From: Luidia sarsii
Taxonomy: Eukaryota > Echinodermata > Asteroidea > Paxillosida > Luidiidae
Assembly: GCA_949987565.1 (NCBI GenBank)
Contig: OX465103.1
Span: 9,525,149 to 9,589,148 of the forward strand
Reading direction: 5' to 3'
Length of the DNA stretch: 64,000 nucleotides
The notes beneath the pieces are model-generated. The model was given only the letters and a program-made list of their open reading frames with translations. It had not been told where the DNA came from and ran no database searches. Below, one piece after another: positions 34,901 through 47,289 of the stretch; positions within the stretch are counted from its first letter, which is position 1, and each line of letters starts with the position of its first letter. Position numbers and translations under genes: made by a program.

Positions 34901-37900
34901 TGTGAAAGACTAAACACAAAAGAAGGATTATCAGAAAGCTGCATGGTGTTAGTCATTACCCTCCTGGATGTTGAGACCATGTGGTTGAATAGTCCGAGGA
35001 CGCTTCATCCACATTTTCTCACGGCTAAGACGGACAGCATTACTACGGTGACGAAGTGATTCTATGCCCAGTAGACTCATATCTGATATCGAATGATCAG
35101 GGAGATTGAAGTGATACCCAACAGGGGTGTCCATTTTACCGGTTTTGATGGTAGACCTATGGCCATAGATTCGTTTTTGAGGGTGTTTTTTGTCTCGCCA
35201 ACATACTGAATATTACAAACTCTACAAGAGATGAGGTATATGATGTTTGAGGTAGTGCACGTGATAGAGCCATAGGTCGTGTGGGTAGTTCCAGAAGAAT
35301 GTCCATTGAAAGAGTCTATTTCCTTGACATGTGTCTTGCAAACAATGCATTTCGAGGTACACTTAAATGTACCAAATTTGGTTGGAGGTGAAGAGTCCAA
35401 AGGGGGAACCTCTGCTCGGACAATTAAGTCACGCAGGTTACGGGGGCGCCTGAACTTTTGTCCTACTCCCCCCAAAGTTGACCAAGTAATGCTCAGTCAA
35501 GATCTCACTGAGTATTACCGCAGACTTCGTCTGACTGAGTTCTTCTTCGATTCTGGCTCCAGTAAAGAAGAACCTTTCCGTGTAAAAAGCACCTGGGTCC
35601 CCCCCCCAAGAACCGTGTTCCAGCCCTTGAAACGTATGTGCAAGCAGTCAGTTCTCAAGTTTCCAACTCCTCTCATCTTACCCGTAAGCCCCACGACAAT
35701 CTCCCTAGGGAAGAACGTCTTGCTCTCAACACTCTACGTTCCCGCGGTGACATCATTATCAAGCCAGCAGATAAAGGGTCAGCCGTAGTTATCATGGATC
35801 GCCAAAAATATATTGATGAAGCCAATCGCCAACTCAACAATCCCCAGCACTATAAATGTCTGGACTCCAACCCCACTGGCAAATTTTCAGAGCAAATTCA
35901 GGAAGTTTGGGATGACATGCGATCACGTGATCATTTGAGTAAAAAAGCTCACAGATTTCTATCACCTATCAATTGTAGAACTGCCAGATTCTACCTTCTC
36001 CCGAAAATTCACAAGGCCAACAACCCAGGTAGACCCATCATCTCTGGCAATGGTTCACCTACGGAACACATATCTCTTTTCATTGACTCTTTTCTCAAAC
36101 CCTTGGTTCCCCAAATCCCCTCATACGTCCATGACACTCCCGACTTTCTGCGAAAGTTGGAAAGTGTCAAGGATCAAATCCCTGCCACTGCCATAATTGG
36201 TACTATTGACGTTTCCTCTCTATACACTAACATCCCCCAGGAAGAAGGCATTCAAGCTTGCTCCTCGGCCCTGGCCAAAGGAAAACAGTCTTCTCCACCC
36301 ATCTCCGACATAACCACCCTCATGAGGTTGGTGCTGGCCAAGAATAATTTCTCCTTTCTTGGCAAGCACTATCTTCAAGTGCATGGTACTGCCATGGGCA
36401 CGCGCATGGCCCCTTCCTTTGCATGCCTCTTCATGGGTGACCTTGAGGAACGCATGCTCAGTGAGGCTCCATGCCGTCCCTGGATTTGGTGGAGATACAT
36501 AGATGACGTGTTCTTCATTTGGACCAGGGACAGTAGCAGCTTGAATGCTTTCTTTGACCACATCAATTCCTTCCATAGGACGATCAAATTTACTTGGGAG
36601 CAGTCTCTTCAACAGACCCACTTTCTGGACGTCACCGTCCGGAAAGACCTCAATACACTCACTACTGACTTGTATTCTAAGCCCACCGACACTCATCAAT
36701 ATCTCCATTCCTCCAGTTGTCACCCCAGACTTTGTAAGACTGGTATAGCTTACAGCCAGGCCCTCAGATTGAGGCGTATATGTTCCAATGAGTCTGACTT
36801 TCGCCGCCATACACGTGTATTGGCCAGTAACTTGGTTGCTAGAGGCTATAGTTCTCGCCAAGTGAAGAACTCCATTGCCAAGTCTATTCCATTCCCAGAA
36901 GTTCGGCACTAGAACAAAGCCACCAGGTCCCAAGGACAAGCCCAAGGTTCCCTTAGTTACTTCCTACCACCCTTCTCTTCCTCCTCTCAGGAAGATAACT
37001 AAGGAAAACCACCATATTCTCCACACTTCAGATCCTCTGGCTGAAGCCATTCCTAATTCGCCTGTTTTGGCTTTCAGGCGCCCCCGTAACCTGCGTGACT
37101 TAATTGTCCGAGCAGAGGTTCCCCCTTTGGACTCTTCACCTCCAACCAAATTTGGTACATTTAAGTGTACCTCGAAATGCATTGTTTGCAAGACACATGT
37201 CAAGGAAATAGACTCTTTCAATGGACATTCTTCTGGAACTACCCACACGACCTATGGCTCTATCACGTGAACTACCTCAAACATCATATACCTCATCTCT
37301 TGTAGAGTTTGTAATATTCAGTATGTTGGCGAGACAAAAAACACCCTCAAAAAACGAATCTATGGCCATAGGTCTACCAACAAAACCGGTAAAATGGACA
37401 CCCCTGTTGGGTATCACTTCAATCTCCCTGATCATTCGATATCAGATATGAGTGTACTGGGCATAGAATCACTTGGTCACCGTAGTAATGCTGTCCGTCT
37501 TAGCCGTGAGAAAATGTGGATGAAGCGTCTTCGGACTATTCAACCACATGGTCTCAACATCCAGGAGGGTAATGACTAACACCATGCAGCTTTCTGATAA
37601 TCCTTCTTTTGTGTTCAGTCTTTCACACTTCTCTCTTTGATCTTTCCCCCTATTGTCACTAATCCCTACCCCACTCCTTGCCCTTCTCTTTGATCTTTCC
37701 CCCTCCTCTCACTAATCTCTACCCTACCCCTTGCCCTTCCCTATGATCTCTCCCTACCAGCTTCACTCTTTGTCCTTTGTTTCTCATCCGTGTCCTATTC
37801 ACTCTCTCCCCCCTGCCTTCGTGTACATGTATCTGTTTTGTCCTTGTCACTCTGCCTTTGAGAAAGGTCCTGCTAGGATCGAAACGTCAGGCCCACTAAA

Positions 37901-40900
37901 TTTTTTGATTTACTTTTTGGTAATTTTAGTCAGTAAGCAGTTTGCAACATTTTTGTATATCACCTCTTGTACACTTCAATGAACTTTCTACCCACCATTA
38001 GCAGAAGTGGATTCGGGCAATCATGTCCATGTGATGCAGACACTGGATTCAGTGCAGTACAAATTTCATTCAATTTGCAGTCTTGTTCACACCAGATGCA
38101 GTCTAACTCAGGCCTGGCCAAAACACATCTACTACAATCTGGTCTTTGTGATCCGCACTTGTACATGGTCACTAAGACAGGATGGATGGAAGTCAAATGA
38201 CAAATATTGAAACAGAACAGACTACTCCTACTAAGGTGATATCATTTCAACCATAGCGACACGTTCACTAATCCAACGACATTACTTACCATCATATCCA
38301 TGTACATCATCAAGTATATGTCGTCCTCCTCTATCATCAACCCATTCAATTGTCAGCCGTACAACCAGCTCTGGTACATCAGCTGTGAATATATACTACA
38401 AAATAAACAATTTGTGTCTTTGAAAATAATTTATTCCAATGCGGAAAATTCCTATTACTAGCAGAATGTTAGTCTACTTACATATTTCCATTCACATATG
38501 ATTGTGTTGTCAGTACGAAGTGCTGATGTAGTTTGACGCTGGTCTTCAATCACCAAAATGCACTCAATGTGCAACCTCTGTTTGAAAGTTGAATATAGAT
38601 GAATTGTTTTTACTCGGTGAACATTGATCAAGATATTTGTTGATGAAGTATACAATGAAACCGCCGTACAGATCAAGATAGATTTATTTTTAGAATCATA
38701 TTTCCTTTCTGGGCTGAAAAGTTTGCATACTGAAGTCCTGGAAACTATAAGCAATTCACCTGATTGGCTGGCTCATCTGGAAGGTGCTTTGTCATTGCAG
38801 TCATTGACCTTGGAATGCCATTAGGAATAAGAACCTCACCAGTCTGTTTCAGGAGCTGAGGACAAAAATCTGGTCCTTTGGATGAGCTAGACGATTCTAC
38901 ATTCTAAAGCATAAAGGCGAGTCAATTTTGATTGATAAAGATTGGGTAGAAGTTGGAATATGGCATATGTCGTTATCAAGGTTGAGCAGAAATTGATTTT
39001 TATATCAATACGCATTTCTTACATTTTCTCCGGTCACAATGATTTCATTCTGCACGGTGCAAGTGGAGCTATCGTGTGTGCATCTGTTTTCAAATACACA
39101 CCAGTCACAGGCCCAGCGACTGCCCACACATGATACACACCTGAAATGTACAATAATCACAAAGTTATAAACAACATTGTTGCACACTGCTTACTGAATA
39201 AAATTACCAAAATGCAAATCTCAAAATTTAGTGGGCCTGACGTTTCGATCCTAGCAGGACCCTTCTCAAAGGCGGAGTGACAAGGACAAAACAGATACAT
39301 GTACACGAAGGAAGGGGAAGGGGGAACAAAGGACAAAGAGGAAAGCTGGTTGGGTGAGATCAAAGGGAAGGGCAAGGAGAAGGGTAGGGATTAGTGTGGA
39401 AGACTGAACACAAAGAAGGATTATCAGAAAGTTCAATAAAAAACTCGTACCATATTTTATGAATCACACAATTAAAGATAATGTAGGACTTATGCTACAT
39501 TAGTTTTCATGAAACCAACATGAAAATTATGAAAACACATATATATCCTATACCCAAAAGCTGATACAAAAATATTTTCTTAGGTAACATAGAAGGCACA
39601 CTTACGAATCATGAACAGAGCACTCATAGAAGTGAAACTCTGTGCCAATAAACTTTACAAATGTTTCCGTTGAAAAGATGCTGAGTACAACTGTAACTGC
39701 ATCTTCTGCAAAGATAGATGTAAAAAAACTCTAGTCATTAGATCGAAGAACTGCTGTTTATAATGAATCAACAAGATTGTTTATTTCCAGCGCCTGATTG
39801 AAAATGTAGGACTTCTTTTATTGGGAGATAATTTTTGTTATCAAACTATCTTCTGCAAAGAAAAATACCAAGTCTCTTAAATGATGTACATTATTTGGGA
39901 CCATGTTAAGGTTGGACGGTTGGTAAAAGTAAAAAGTGAAGAATTTACATGACTTATACAGAAAGAGGTTTGATTTATTTAGTGCTCACCTCCTTGTGCA
40001 ATGGCTGGTAGTCCAGTACTTGGAGGGGTAACACATTCAAGCATGTCACCATTCTTTGTAGCCTGTGATGCATATTCATCAAAGTGACATTCATAGTTCT
40101 GGTTTGTTGCTAGATCTGGTAACTGCTGAACAGTAAGTGTTCTCTAGAAATTATGAATAAAGGAAAGGCAATAATTATTTAGCAATGCTACTTAACTGTC
40201 AGATAAACAATGAACCTTAAAATGTGCATTCTTTATAAGGTGTTTGATGTGCTTCACCAAAGAACGGGATCACTAAAAATCTCTACAATTATGTCAAAGT
40301 TGGGAAAAAGAGTGTCAAATCAATTATTTTCGACGAGTACTTAAACAAGAAATGAACGATTGTTTGGATTAAATGGATTTATTGTCTATGCTGGCAGTCG
40401 TTAAGCTTTTCTGCATCATTCATCATATAACTGAGTGACTTGTTCTTAATTAAGGTAGTAATGTATCTCATACCTGTTCCATAACAGTAATAGGAAGATT
40501 ACCGTAAGGAGTCACAGCAGTAATCTCAATACACTGTGCAGCATTGTAAGCCAACCAACGTGTAGACACATCAGGGAGGGGACAGTTAGAATACCGAGTG
40601 CACCTGTAGAGTCAATGCCACAACACAGAAAGTAACCAAACCCTAACACAATTGCCGATTTTGTTTTCAATTTCTGAAAAAAATCCCAAATTGATATAAT
40701 TTTCAAGACTATGAAAACTTATTTTTTGTTTTTGATTCAGTTGAACGTAAGGTAGAGGATCAATTAGGGAAACTTTTTGCAATGAATCGACCCAAACATA
40801 TTGATGCTATAATAATTTAAATAAATGCCATATCACCTGCCAATAAAAATTCAAATCATTATGAGTTAAAATTCATATGAAACTATTTAAATGTAAATTT

Positions 40901-43900
40901 TTAAAGAGGCATTAGAAGTACAGTGAAAATCAGTAGCTCACGTTCTTTGCAGAGTGCACCAGCCACAGTATGGGTCTCCATCCATCCCTGCATTGGTACC
41001 AATACACGTCTCACATGTCGTATACTGACTGCAATTCTCAACACGCATCTTGACTAGCTGTGGGAGAATATCCGGCAAATGTATATCAGGGTTTGAATAT
41101 ACCAAAGGCCCAGCAGCTCTTCTCTTTGTGCAGTTATTTTTTCTGTCATATTTTTCTTACAAATGTTCCAAAAGACTCACCATAAGTTGACCTGAAACCA
41201 AGAGAGAGATGAACTTCAGCAAAACCATAGGAATAATCTTTCTTTGGAATTTAGTTTCTGATCGGCAATTTTTGTCACTTTCACAAACGATAATAGCTTA
41301 ACTATGTACATTGTACAAATTTCATATAAATTCACAAATTCCTCCCCTCCCTTAACAAAGAGGACCATTGGTTTGCTAATTTCTTTATTAATTAGAATTC
41401 AGTACATACCTTCTGTTCAGTGAGGACAAACAGTTCCTGTTGTTTAGTGATCAGTGCATCTCTCTGTACTGCATTCCCGTCAATGTCAACTACTTCATAC
41501 AGTCGGGCAAAGGATCTGCTTTCGACATGCACCTGTAAATATAGCAACCACATGTGGGGCTAGGTGTTGGGGAACTTCTTGCTACAGAGAAGAATCGGGA
41601 TTGCTATCATTCAACCAGCTTATATGTACAGAATAATTTATGGGGTTTGGAAATTTAGTATCGATGTGATCAAAATGAGTCAAAATCAAGACACAATCAT
41701 TCTGGTTTTAACAAATTGTATACGAATAACTTTTGAAAAAATGAAACAAAAAAGATAAAAGGCCTCAAATTCCAAGAATTTGCACGTCTGGCCCTCTGAA
41801 TTCTCATGATTTTCTTCTCAAATGCAAGGCTTATTTACCTTTAAGAGCTTGCCAGAATCGGTTCCTATGAAGGCCATCGTGTGGTTGAGATCAGTGGTAG
41901 CAATGATGGACGTTGCCGTGTGACCTGGAAGCACTACAACTGGTGTGGCAGTGACCGGAGCGATGCCAGTAGCATACTTGAACTCTGCTCTTGCATCACA
42001 TAGATAATTATTGGAATTAGCCTGCACAGAATGATAACATTGTAGATCTATTAAGACCATTACCAATTACACAACACTTTGCCAACTACTGATCATTCGT
42101 TTAACCAAATTGCTGCACCTTTTATCTTGCAATAGCGAGCTTTTTTCATTTTACGACGGAGAGCGCACATTACGGGAGATTTCACAGACCTCGACCGTTC
42201 CCTCACCCATGCTCCCATCTTGTTTGGAAGCCTTTTTGTTCTGTTTACGCAACGGGTATACGCACTACACTGCACTGAGTATCAAATTAGATTGGCCACA
42301 TGTTACGTAAAGCAGTAACTGACTGCTCTGTGCTCTGTTCTGGACCGGACCCTTTTTCCCTTCACAACGGTCCCAGATTTGAATGGTACAGGGACTTGCC
42401 GATTGTCGCGTATGCGCATATCTATGTTTCGCTCGAATTCTACGATATTTTTTACGTTGTAAGATGAAAGCTGGCTAATGATACTTAATATATATAAAAA
42501 ATATATCTTTACTTGGTCTTACTGACTAGTGACTATAATTACCAAAATTCAAAACTCAAAATTAGGAGGGTCTGACGTTTTGATCCTAGCAGGACCTTTC
42601 TGGTCCTGTTAGGATCAAAATGTTGGGCACTCTTACAGGAACCTCCAGCCTTCCTGAGTCCCTCTCTTTCTCCTTCTCTCCTTAGACCTTAACCTTGAGT
42701 GGCTATATTTTGACCTTGTTTTGGGTGAATTTGCATAAAAAATAATCAAAAACAACTCCTAATTTTTGACATGTTGATAGTTGATGTAAACTTCTAAATT
42801 GCTTTTGATCATGCTTGATCATATTGACAACTAGTTCAATAATCCTGTCACTTTATTGAGGATTAATCACTATCTGCAATCTTTTTATAAAAGCAGAATA
42901 TCGTAGTTCCAAAGCCCCGATTCATATGCTGGCTTGTTATCATCACAAAGTGCCTGACTCTCCCACCCTGGTAAAGACTAGTTGACCATTCGTGAAGGCC
43001 ATCATCTAAAAGTCGCCGCCCATGAGAGCTATCTGCTGAGCAAAAATTCTCTCGAGGCCATTAGCTCAGCACGTAGCTCACCGTATGCGCTGAATTTTTG
43101 GTAAGTTTTCCGCCTCAAGAGGCCGTGAGACCAATATCTATCTTAAGAGCGCTCAGTGCTGGTACTCAAAACCTGAGGTCTCTGGTTCAAAACCAGTCAA
43201 AAAGTCTTAGCTAATTTTTGTAATTAACCAGTTTGCTAATTAACCAATCTTTGCTAACTTGAAAAATAACCAGTTTGCTAATTAACCAGTCTTTGCTCAT
43301 TTTCAATGTGTTTAAAAGTTCTGAGTTAGTTTTTCCTTAATTTGTTTGGCTTTCACAAATTGAATTATTGTAGTGTGGTAGTGTGGCAAAATTTGGTCTC
43401 TTTGTAAAAATGCAAATTATATGCAGCCTCATGAAATCAACCCCAAAGTGGTATGGGTAACACATGCAAGTTGAAGAAACTTTTTGAAGCAACTTCCTCT
43501 GCTATGACGGACATTAGCAGCACAAGATGTGTATGTGGATCAGGTTTCACTGAAATGTTTGAATCAAACAAAGGAATGGGAACTTTTAAATCTTTTTTTC
43601 AAAAATGGCATAGAAAACATTGACTGGACCGGGACTTAAACCCGGGACCTATGGGTTTGCGTACCAGTGCTCTTACCATCTGAGCTATCCAGCTCTTAGA
43701 TGGTGGCCTTCCTAAATAGTCAACTACATGTAGTATGTGCCGGGGTGGGGGTGCCAGTCGAAGCACTTGACCATTAATTGCTGTACATATATCTTTAAAG
43801 AAATGTTTGACAATAAAAAGTTGCACGTACTGTACTGCCACGACATTCGTCTCCTTGTAAATGGTCTGCTCTGTAAGAAGCAGGGCTTGGACCTTCCAGA

Positions 43901-44937
43901 CATCCCTCCACAGTGTCAGCAAAACCAACCACAATGTCGCTCATCTTGTACACACACAATGCTGAATCCGTCTCCTGCTCATTCACGAACACAGCATAGA
44001 GCACCTGCTCCTCATCCATCAATTCCAACGAGTCGGTCAGATGAGGTCCAGCACTCCCGACATATGTAGCCTGTAACAACTCAAACCTGTTGGAGCTTGA
44101 CACTTGGCACTGCAGGAGGATTTCTGTGTAGGAGTGAAGGCTATCAGAGTCCTGGCATATCCGGGCGATCTTTGGACGACGATCGAATTGTCCAGGAAAA
44201 CCAATTCTTTCCTCATTTTCCTGTATCGCGAAGTAGGTGAATTCATCCAGAGAAAATGCACCAACATAATTGATGTCAAACGGAGATGACGTGTAGTCTG
44301 AACTGAGATCCACTACATCGTTTCCTGTATCAGAATACATGAATCCATTCCTATCCACGAGTTGTCTCCTAGTCAACGCAGGAATATTTTGATAATTCAC
44401 ACTGTATGATACAGCAACGTATATATACCCCCTGGACGGATCTGGACCGGATGCAATCACGCCTTCCGTTGACTTATCACCATATCCTACAACAAATTCT
44501 CCGTTTGGTGAATCCGTTGCTCGGTCGTCTTGCTCCAAACCCATCTCATTTCGTGACTGACAGGACCCGCTGTCATCACTCCCGCACGTGACCAACCTGC
44601 CGTCCTGCAAGGCCAGGACCTTGTTGTAGTTCAGACAAGTCTCCTCAAAGCAGGTGGCGGTGCTAAAGTTGGTGACTTGCATCAGGTCATCGCCCAGTCT
44701 GTAGAGGAAGTTGATGGCTCCTATGTAAACGTCCCCCGTGTCTGAGTGCACGGTGAAATGGTCCAGCCGAGTCGTCACAGCCAGCTTTGGCTTCACGGGA
44801 TTATCAAATGCCACCAACTGGTATGACGAGACGCCTGAACTCAATTGCGTGCAAACCCCTTGCACCATGAGGACGACCAGACACAACTGGAGAATCCTGA
44901 TGTTGCAGAAACGTGTGATTGTTGCATGGACTGCCAT
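28677..44937 (-). CDS. Gene B: plexin-ectodomain receptor tyrosine kinase, intact paralogue
   Basis: Near-identical paralogue of gene A. Coding exons: 44937-43831, 42021-41839, 41532-41410, 41057-40942, 40603-40474, 40143-39990, 39705-39606, 39140-39023, 38903-38760, 38577-38482, 38395-38290, 38171-37996, 34485-34331, 34223-34106, 34007-33871, 33632-33468, 33206-33110, 32928-32701, 32583-32407, 32315-32069, 31917-31747, 31500-31420, 31285-31107, 30877-30768, 29684-29522, 29373-29237, 28992-28677. Each exon has the same length as in A except the last (3 nt longer), giving about 1,677 residues with no stop or frameshift seen. The Sema exon differs from A at a modest number of residues, while the DFG exon encodes an identical peptide. 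The last exon matches gene C instead of A, making B an A/C hybrid. The intron between PSI3 and IPT1 (34486-37995) is enlarged by a Penelope-like insertion. Likely expressed like A; its promoter is not identifiable. Confidence 0.86.
31745..31746 (-). other. GC 5' splice donor, gene B glycine-loop intron
   Basis: Same AAAAG|GCAAGT context as gene A, joining exon 31917-31747 to 31500-31420. Confidence 0.75.
34609..34623 (+). repeat. Target-site duplication of the PLE, left
   Basis: TCTTGTACACTTCAA, repeated at 37965-37979; the empty site in gene A reads the same except for one base. Confidence 0.75.
34624..35458 (-). repeat. Inverted pseudo-LTR of the PLE (left arm)
   Basis: Reverse complement of about 37075-37910. 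On the minus strand it carries the linker and GIY-YIG coding segment ([16 protein letters not shown]), a pyrimidine-rich tandem repeat and the hairpin-GAAAC motif at 34634-34674. It keeps a Cys codon where the right copy has TGA, but has lost one A in an A-run, which breaks its own frame. The two arms have therefore mutated independently. Confidence 0.8.
34634..34674 (-). other. PLE terminal hairpin-GAAAC motif, inverted arm
   Basis: Reverse complement of 37854-37894 with the same bases in the hairpin and GAAAC segment. Confidence 0.4.
35486..36912 (+). pseudogene. Penelope-type reverse transcriptase
   Basis: The main open frame is 35638-36912 (424 residues); the N-terminal part ([22 protein letters not shown]) lies in another frame from about 35486, so there is a frameshift near 35640. 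Motifs: [74 protein letters not shown] and the catalytic [11 protein letters not shown], followed by HFLDVTV. This set is diagnostic of Penelope-like RTs. A further shift near 36880-36912 separates it from the endonuclease linker. Confidence 0.8.
36875..37579 (+). pseudogene. PLE linker and GIY-YIG endonuclease
   Basis: The linker reads [16 protein letters not shown] and then a Cys cluster ([13 protein letters not shown]). An in-frame TGA at 37268-37270 interrupts it. The GIY-YIG core follows: [20 protein letters not shown], then KKRIYGHRS and [12 protein letters not shown]. Its arrangement after the RT matches Neptune/Poseidon/Penelope elements. Confidence 0.75.
37640..37760 (+). repeat. Pyrimidine-rich tandem repeat in the PLE end
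   Basis: Imperfect units of about 50-60 bp built on TTTGATCTTTCCCCCT, TCACTAAT and CTACCCC..CCTTGCCCTT. The mirrored version lies at about 34780-34905 in the inverted arm. Confidence 0.6.
37854..37894 (+). other. PLE terminal hairpin-GAAAC motif (hammerhead-like)
   Basis: Reads TTTGAGAAAGG, then TCCTGCTAGGAT (a small hairpin), then CGAAACGTCAGG. The order (purine core, hairpin II, GAAAC, GTC) recalls the hammerhead ribozymes reported in Penelope-like elements. The CUGANGA core is not matched exactly, so activity is doubtful. Confidence 0.4.
37965..37979 (+). repeat. Target-site duplication of the PLE, right
   Basis: Second copy of the 15-bp target; host intron sequence resumes just before the PSI3 exon at 37996. 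Confidence 0.75.
39165..39430 (-). mobile_element. PLE 3'-end fragment in gene B intron
   Basis: Same fragment as 12045-12320, here with the hairpin-GAAAC motif at 39233-39273. Shared by A and B, so it predates the duplication, unlike the full PLE. Confidence 0.65.
42525..42625 (-). mobile_element. PLE-end remnant with hairpin, gene B intron 1
   Basis: Paralogue of 15365-15465. The inverted repeat (42578-42620) is even closer to perfect, 18 of 19 paired positions. Confidence 0.55.
43622..43694 (-). ncRNA. tRNA-like sequence, gene B intron 1
   Basis: Paralogue of 16464-16538, 73 nt, with a 2-nt difference in the variable region. Boxes A and B are identical to A. Confidence 0.55.
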
Positions 44938-46181
44938 CCTCGAAGTCTCCCCCACAAGTCCCCGATGAAGGGATACTATCTCCAAGCCCCAACCCCTGTG
45001 GAAGGTAGAGAAACAATGGAAACGACTTACATGGCATATGTAGAAATACAAAATGTCACAAACCGTTTACGGAATGCATGACTTATACAAATGATTACAA
45101 GAAACGTCTTTTCATTACCTCACACCATCAAAAATCACTAACGGACGACATGGCTGATACAAATAATTGCAAGAGTAATATAAAACAAATAATGCACAAT
45201 TGCTTACTCACTCAATTGACAAAATTAGTTATTTCTATCCTTCCCGATGACAGAATGATTCTGGCTTTGAGAAGGGTCCTGCTAGGATCGAACATTAGGC
45301 GTCTTTTGGACGCACCATTTCAAGTTATCAGGCCACCTTATAGGAATACCTTTCTCCAAAGCACCTTAGAGCCGTCCTTAAGATGACCGGACAGTTTTTG
45401 CAGGGCCTTCTCCAAAAGCAGTAGGCTCTCAGACAGGATGTTAATAGTACTGTTAACACTGTCTCCCTGCATATACACACAAACCAGTTGGCCTCAATTG
45501 CTAACCACAATGGGTTGCGTGAATGCGAACCAAAGAGGCTGGTTCATGAATTGCGATTCAAATTGCGATCTTTTGCAGTGTGAACGGCCCTTATTAGGTC
45601 CAATCAGAATGTCCGGGAAAACGCGATTTGAATTACACGATCGAATGAAAACGCCGAAAATACGGATCTCACTTTCCAGTTATAATGTGGCACAGATGAT
45701 GTGGTTTCGATTTCTCACAATTTATCTCAATTATCTTTGCTAAAGTTAGCGAAATCTATGGAAGTTACAGTGAAGTGTCTCCGCACTGAATTTTACCTTT
45801 GACAGGGATGATTCATATCGAAAGTTTTGTAATGTATTTTTTTTGGGGGGGGGTGGTCAACTGTTGTTTTATGAAACCTTCTTTATTTAAAAAGGAAATT
45901 ACTGATTCTGTATTTAAGTTAAATAAATCACATGTCCTTGGTGCTAGAGAGGCATTATTCTATAGGCTCTACTTGCTTCCTTCTTGTCCCATTATTTTGT
46001 GAGGGTTTTTTGCAGTGATAGCTAAGCAGCTGCGGAAGAGTTACCATTTCTTACATAGGAAGGGCTAGCCTCTCTTTTATCACTTATTTTGACAAATGGG
46101 ATGGTAGATAGATAGAATTATTTATTGCTAGAGAAATATACAAATATGTCGCATAATTCATGGTGAATTCCGCCTATAATA
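44938..46181. other. Upstream region of gene B
   Basis: Paralogue of 17782-18990: UTR acceptor near 44996, PLE relic at 45265, G-run at 45845-45853. It differs from A by small indels, including about 30 bp at 45106-45135 and one C in the UTR that changes the upstream frame. Confidence 0.45.
45265..45300 (+). mobile_element. Short PLE-motif relic upstream of gene B
   Basis: Paralogue of 18079-18115 with the same bases. Confidence 0.45.
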
Positions 46182-47209
46182 TCGTGGGAACCCCCGTTTT
46201 CGACGCTACACGTTTTCGACGCTTAGGCTTCTAACTCACATCGCACTATGAAAACAACTCCGTATAACGATCTCAGACTTCGTATCTTACAGTTGGTTTC
46301 CTGCTCTTGTCCGTCACCGAAAATGTGGAAATTTAAGGCTTTTCCAGTAGGCCAAACTCGTGTTATTCAAAAAGTTGCTCTTTTGGGGTCTATTTTCCTA
46401 GGTACAAAATTGGCAGTTGCTTCGAAGCTCCAGTTTTCTTTATTGTTGGTCCTAAAAAAAATCTTAGTGTACCATAACAAACCCCAACATGCGTAGAAAA
46501 AAAATATATCACGCAACTTGAGGCAGTCCGTTCTGGGTAAAAACTATGGAGGCTACTATAGGGCGTCTCGCTTATATAATTTTTTTAATTTATTTTTTAT
46601 TATTATTTAAAGACAAAAGGTAACATGGCCCAATAGGCTTTTTTTTAAATAAAAAAAATAAAAGGGCAGCTAGAGAAAGTACCAAGAAGGAGGAAATGTG
46701 TCTCTGGAGTGACATTGGGAAAGGTCATAACTGAAGAAGCAGCGAGAAAGAGGATTGTGGAGTTTTTTTAAACGTCACAAAAGAAGACATCAACCAGACC
46801 AATACGTTTTAAGCATAAATTATGAATGATTTGAGGAAAGTGTTAGAAGCAGTGTCGAAAAAAACAAACAAAGAGGAACACACAAAAGACATACAGGGAA
46901 GAATTTTACAGTGCCCCACAGCATTTTGAGTTATTTTAAGAATTTATTTTGCGTTTGGCTGCACTGGGACACCTTACTAAACACCACTGACGAAAATAGG
47001 TGACGATGCTTACTGCGCGGTGCGCCGCGGACGTCAACAAAACCGGGTAATCGTACGGAAGTGACAGGCTTGATCAACCTTCTCTATGATTATTCTAATA
47101 GTCTGTGGTGTGGAGAAAGTGACAGAGACCTCTTTTAGTGTGATACTTTCGTCCACATTGTTCAGTTTGAAGAAAAGTCCTTATATCGTCGAAAACTGGT
47201 TATTGGAGG
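46182..47209. mobile_element. B-only 1,028-bp insertion, possible non-autonomous DNA transposon
   Basis: Interrupts the spacer where copy A reads straight through CCTATAATACATTAAG (about 18991-19006). ATA is repeated on both sides (46179-46181 and 47210-47212). The ends share GTTTTCGACG in inverted orientation about 12-14 nt in from each edge, the only hint of terminal inverted repeats. No transposase frame is recognisable; the 82-codon ORF at 46248-46496 has no visible homology. Confidence 0.5.
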
Positions 47210-47267
47210 ATACATTAAGACATATTGATTCAAATTAATATACACATAAATGTATGATAAACACACT

Positions 47268-47289
47268 AAAAAGTACGATAACAGTACAA
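47268..47289 (+). repeat. 5' target-site duplication of LINE copy B
   Basis: 22-bp direct repeat of 52147-52168; same target as LINE copy A, as expected if the insertion was duplicated with its flanks. Confidence 0.78.

Larger units (their letters stand above)
34624..37964 (+). mobile_element. Penelope-like retroelement (PLE) with inverted pseudo-LTR
   Basis: Insertion of 3.34 kb in gene B between PSI3 and IPT1 exons, flanked by a 15-bp duplication (TCTTGTACACTTCAA at 34609-34623 and 37965-37979). The paralogous intron of gene A has an empty site near 10853-10867. The + strand encodes a Penelope-type reverse transcriptase followed by a GIY-YIG endonuclease. The left 0.83 kb is an inverted copy of the right end, a known PLE arrangement. 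Frameshifts and an in-frame TGA make the copy non-autonomous. Confidence 0.85.

Noticed and set aside
36220..36945. 241-residue minus-strand ORF in the Penelope-like element
   Set aside because: It is an antisense shadow of the reverse transcriptase frame.
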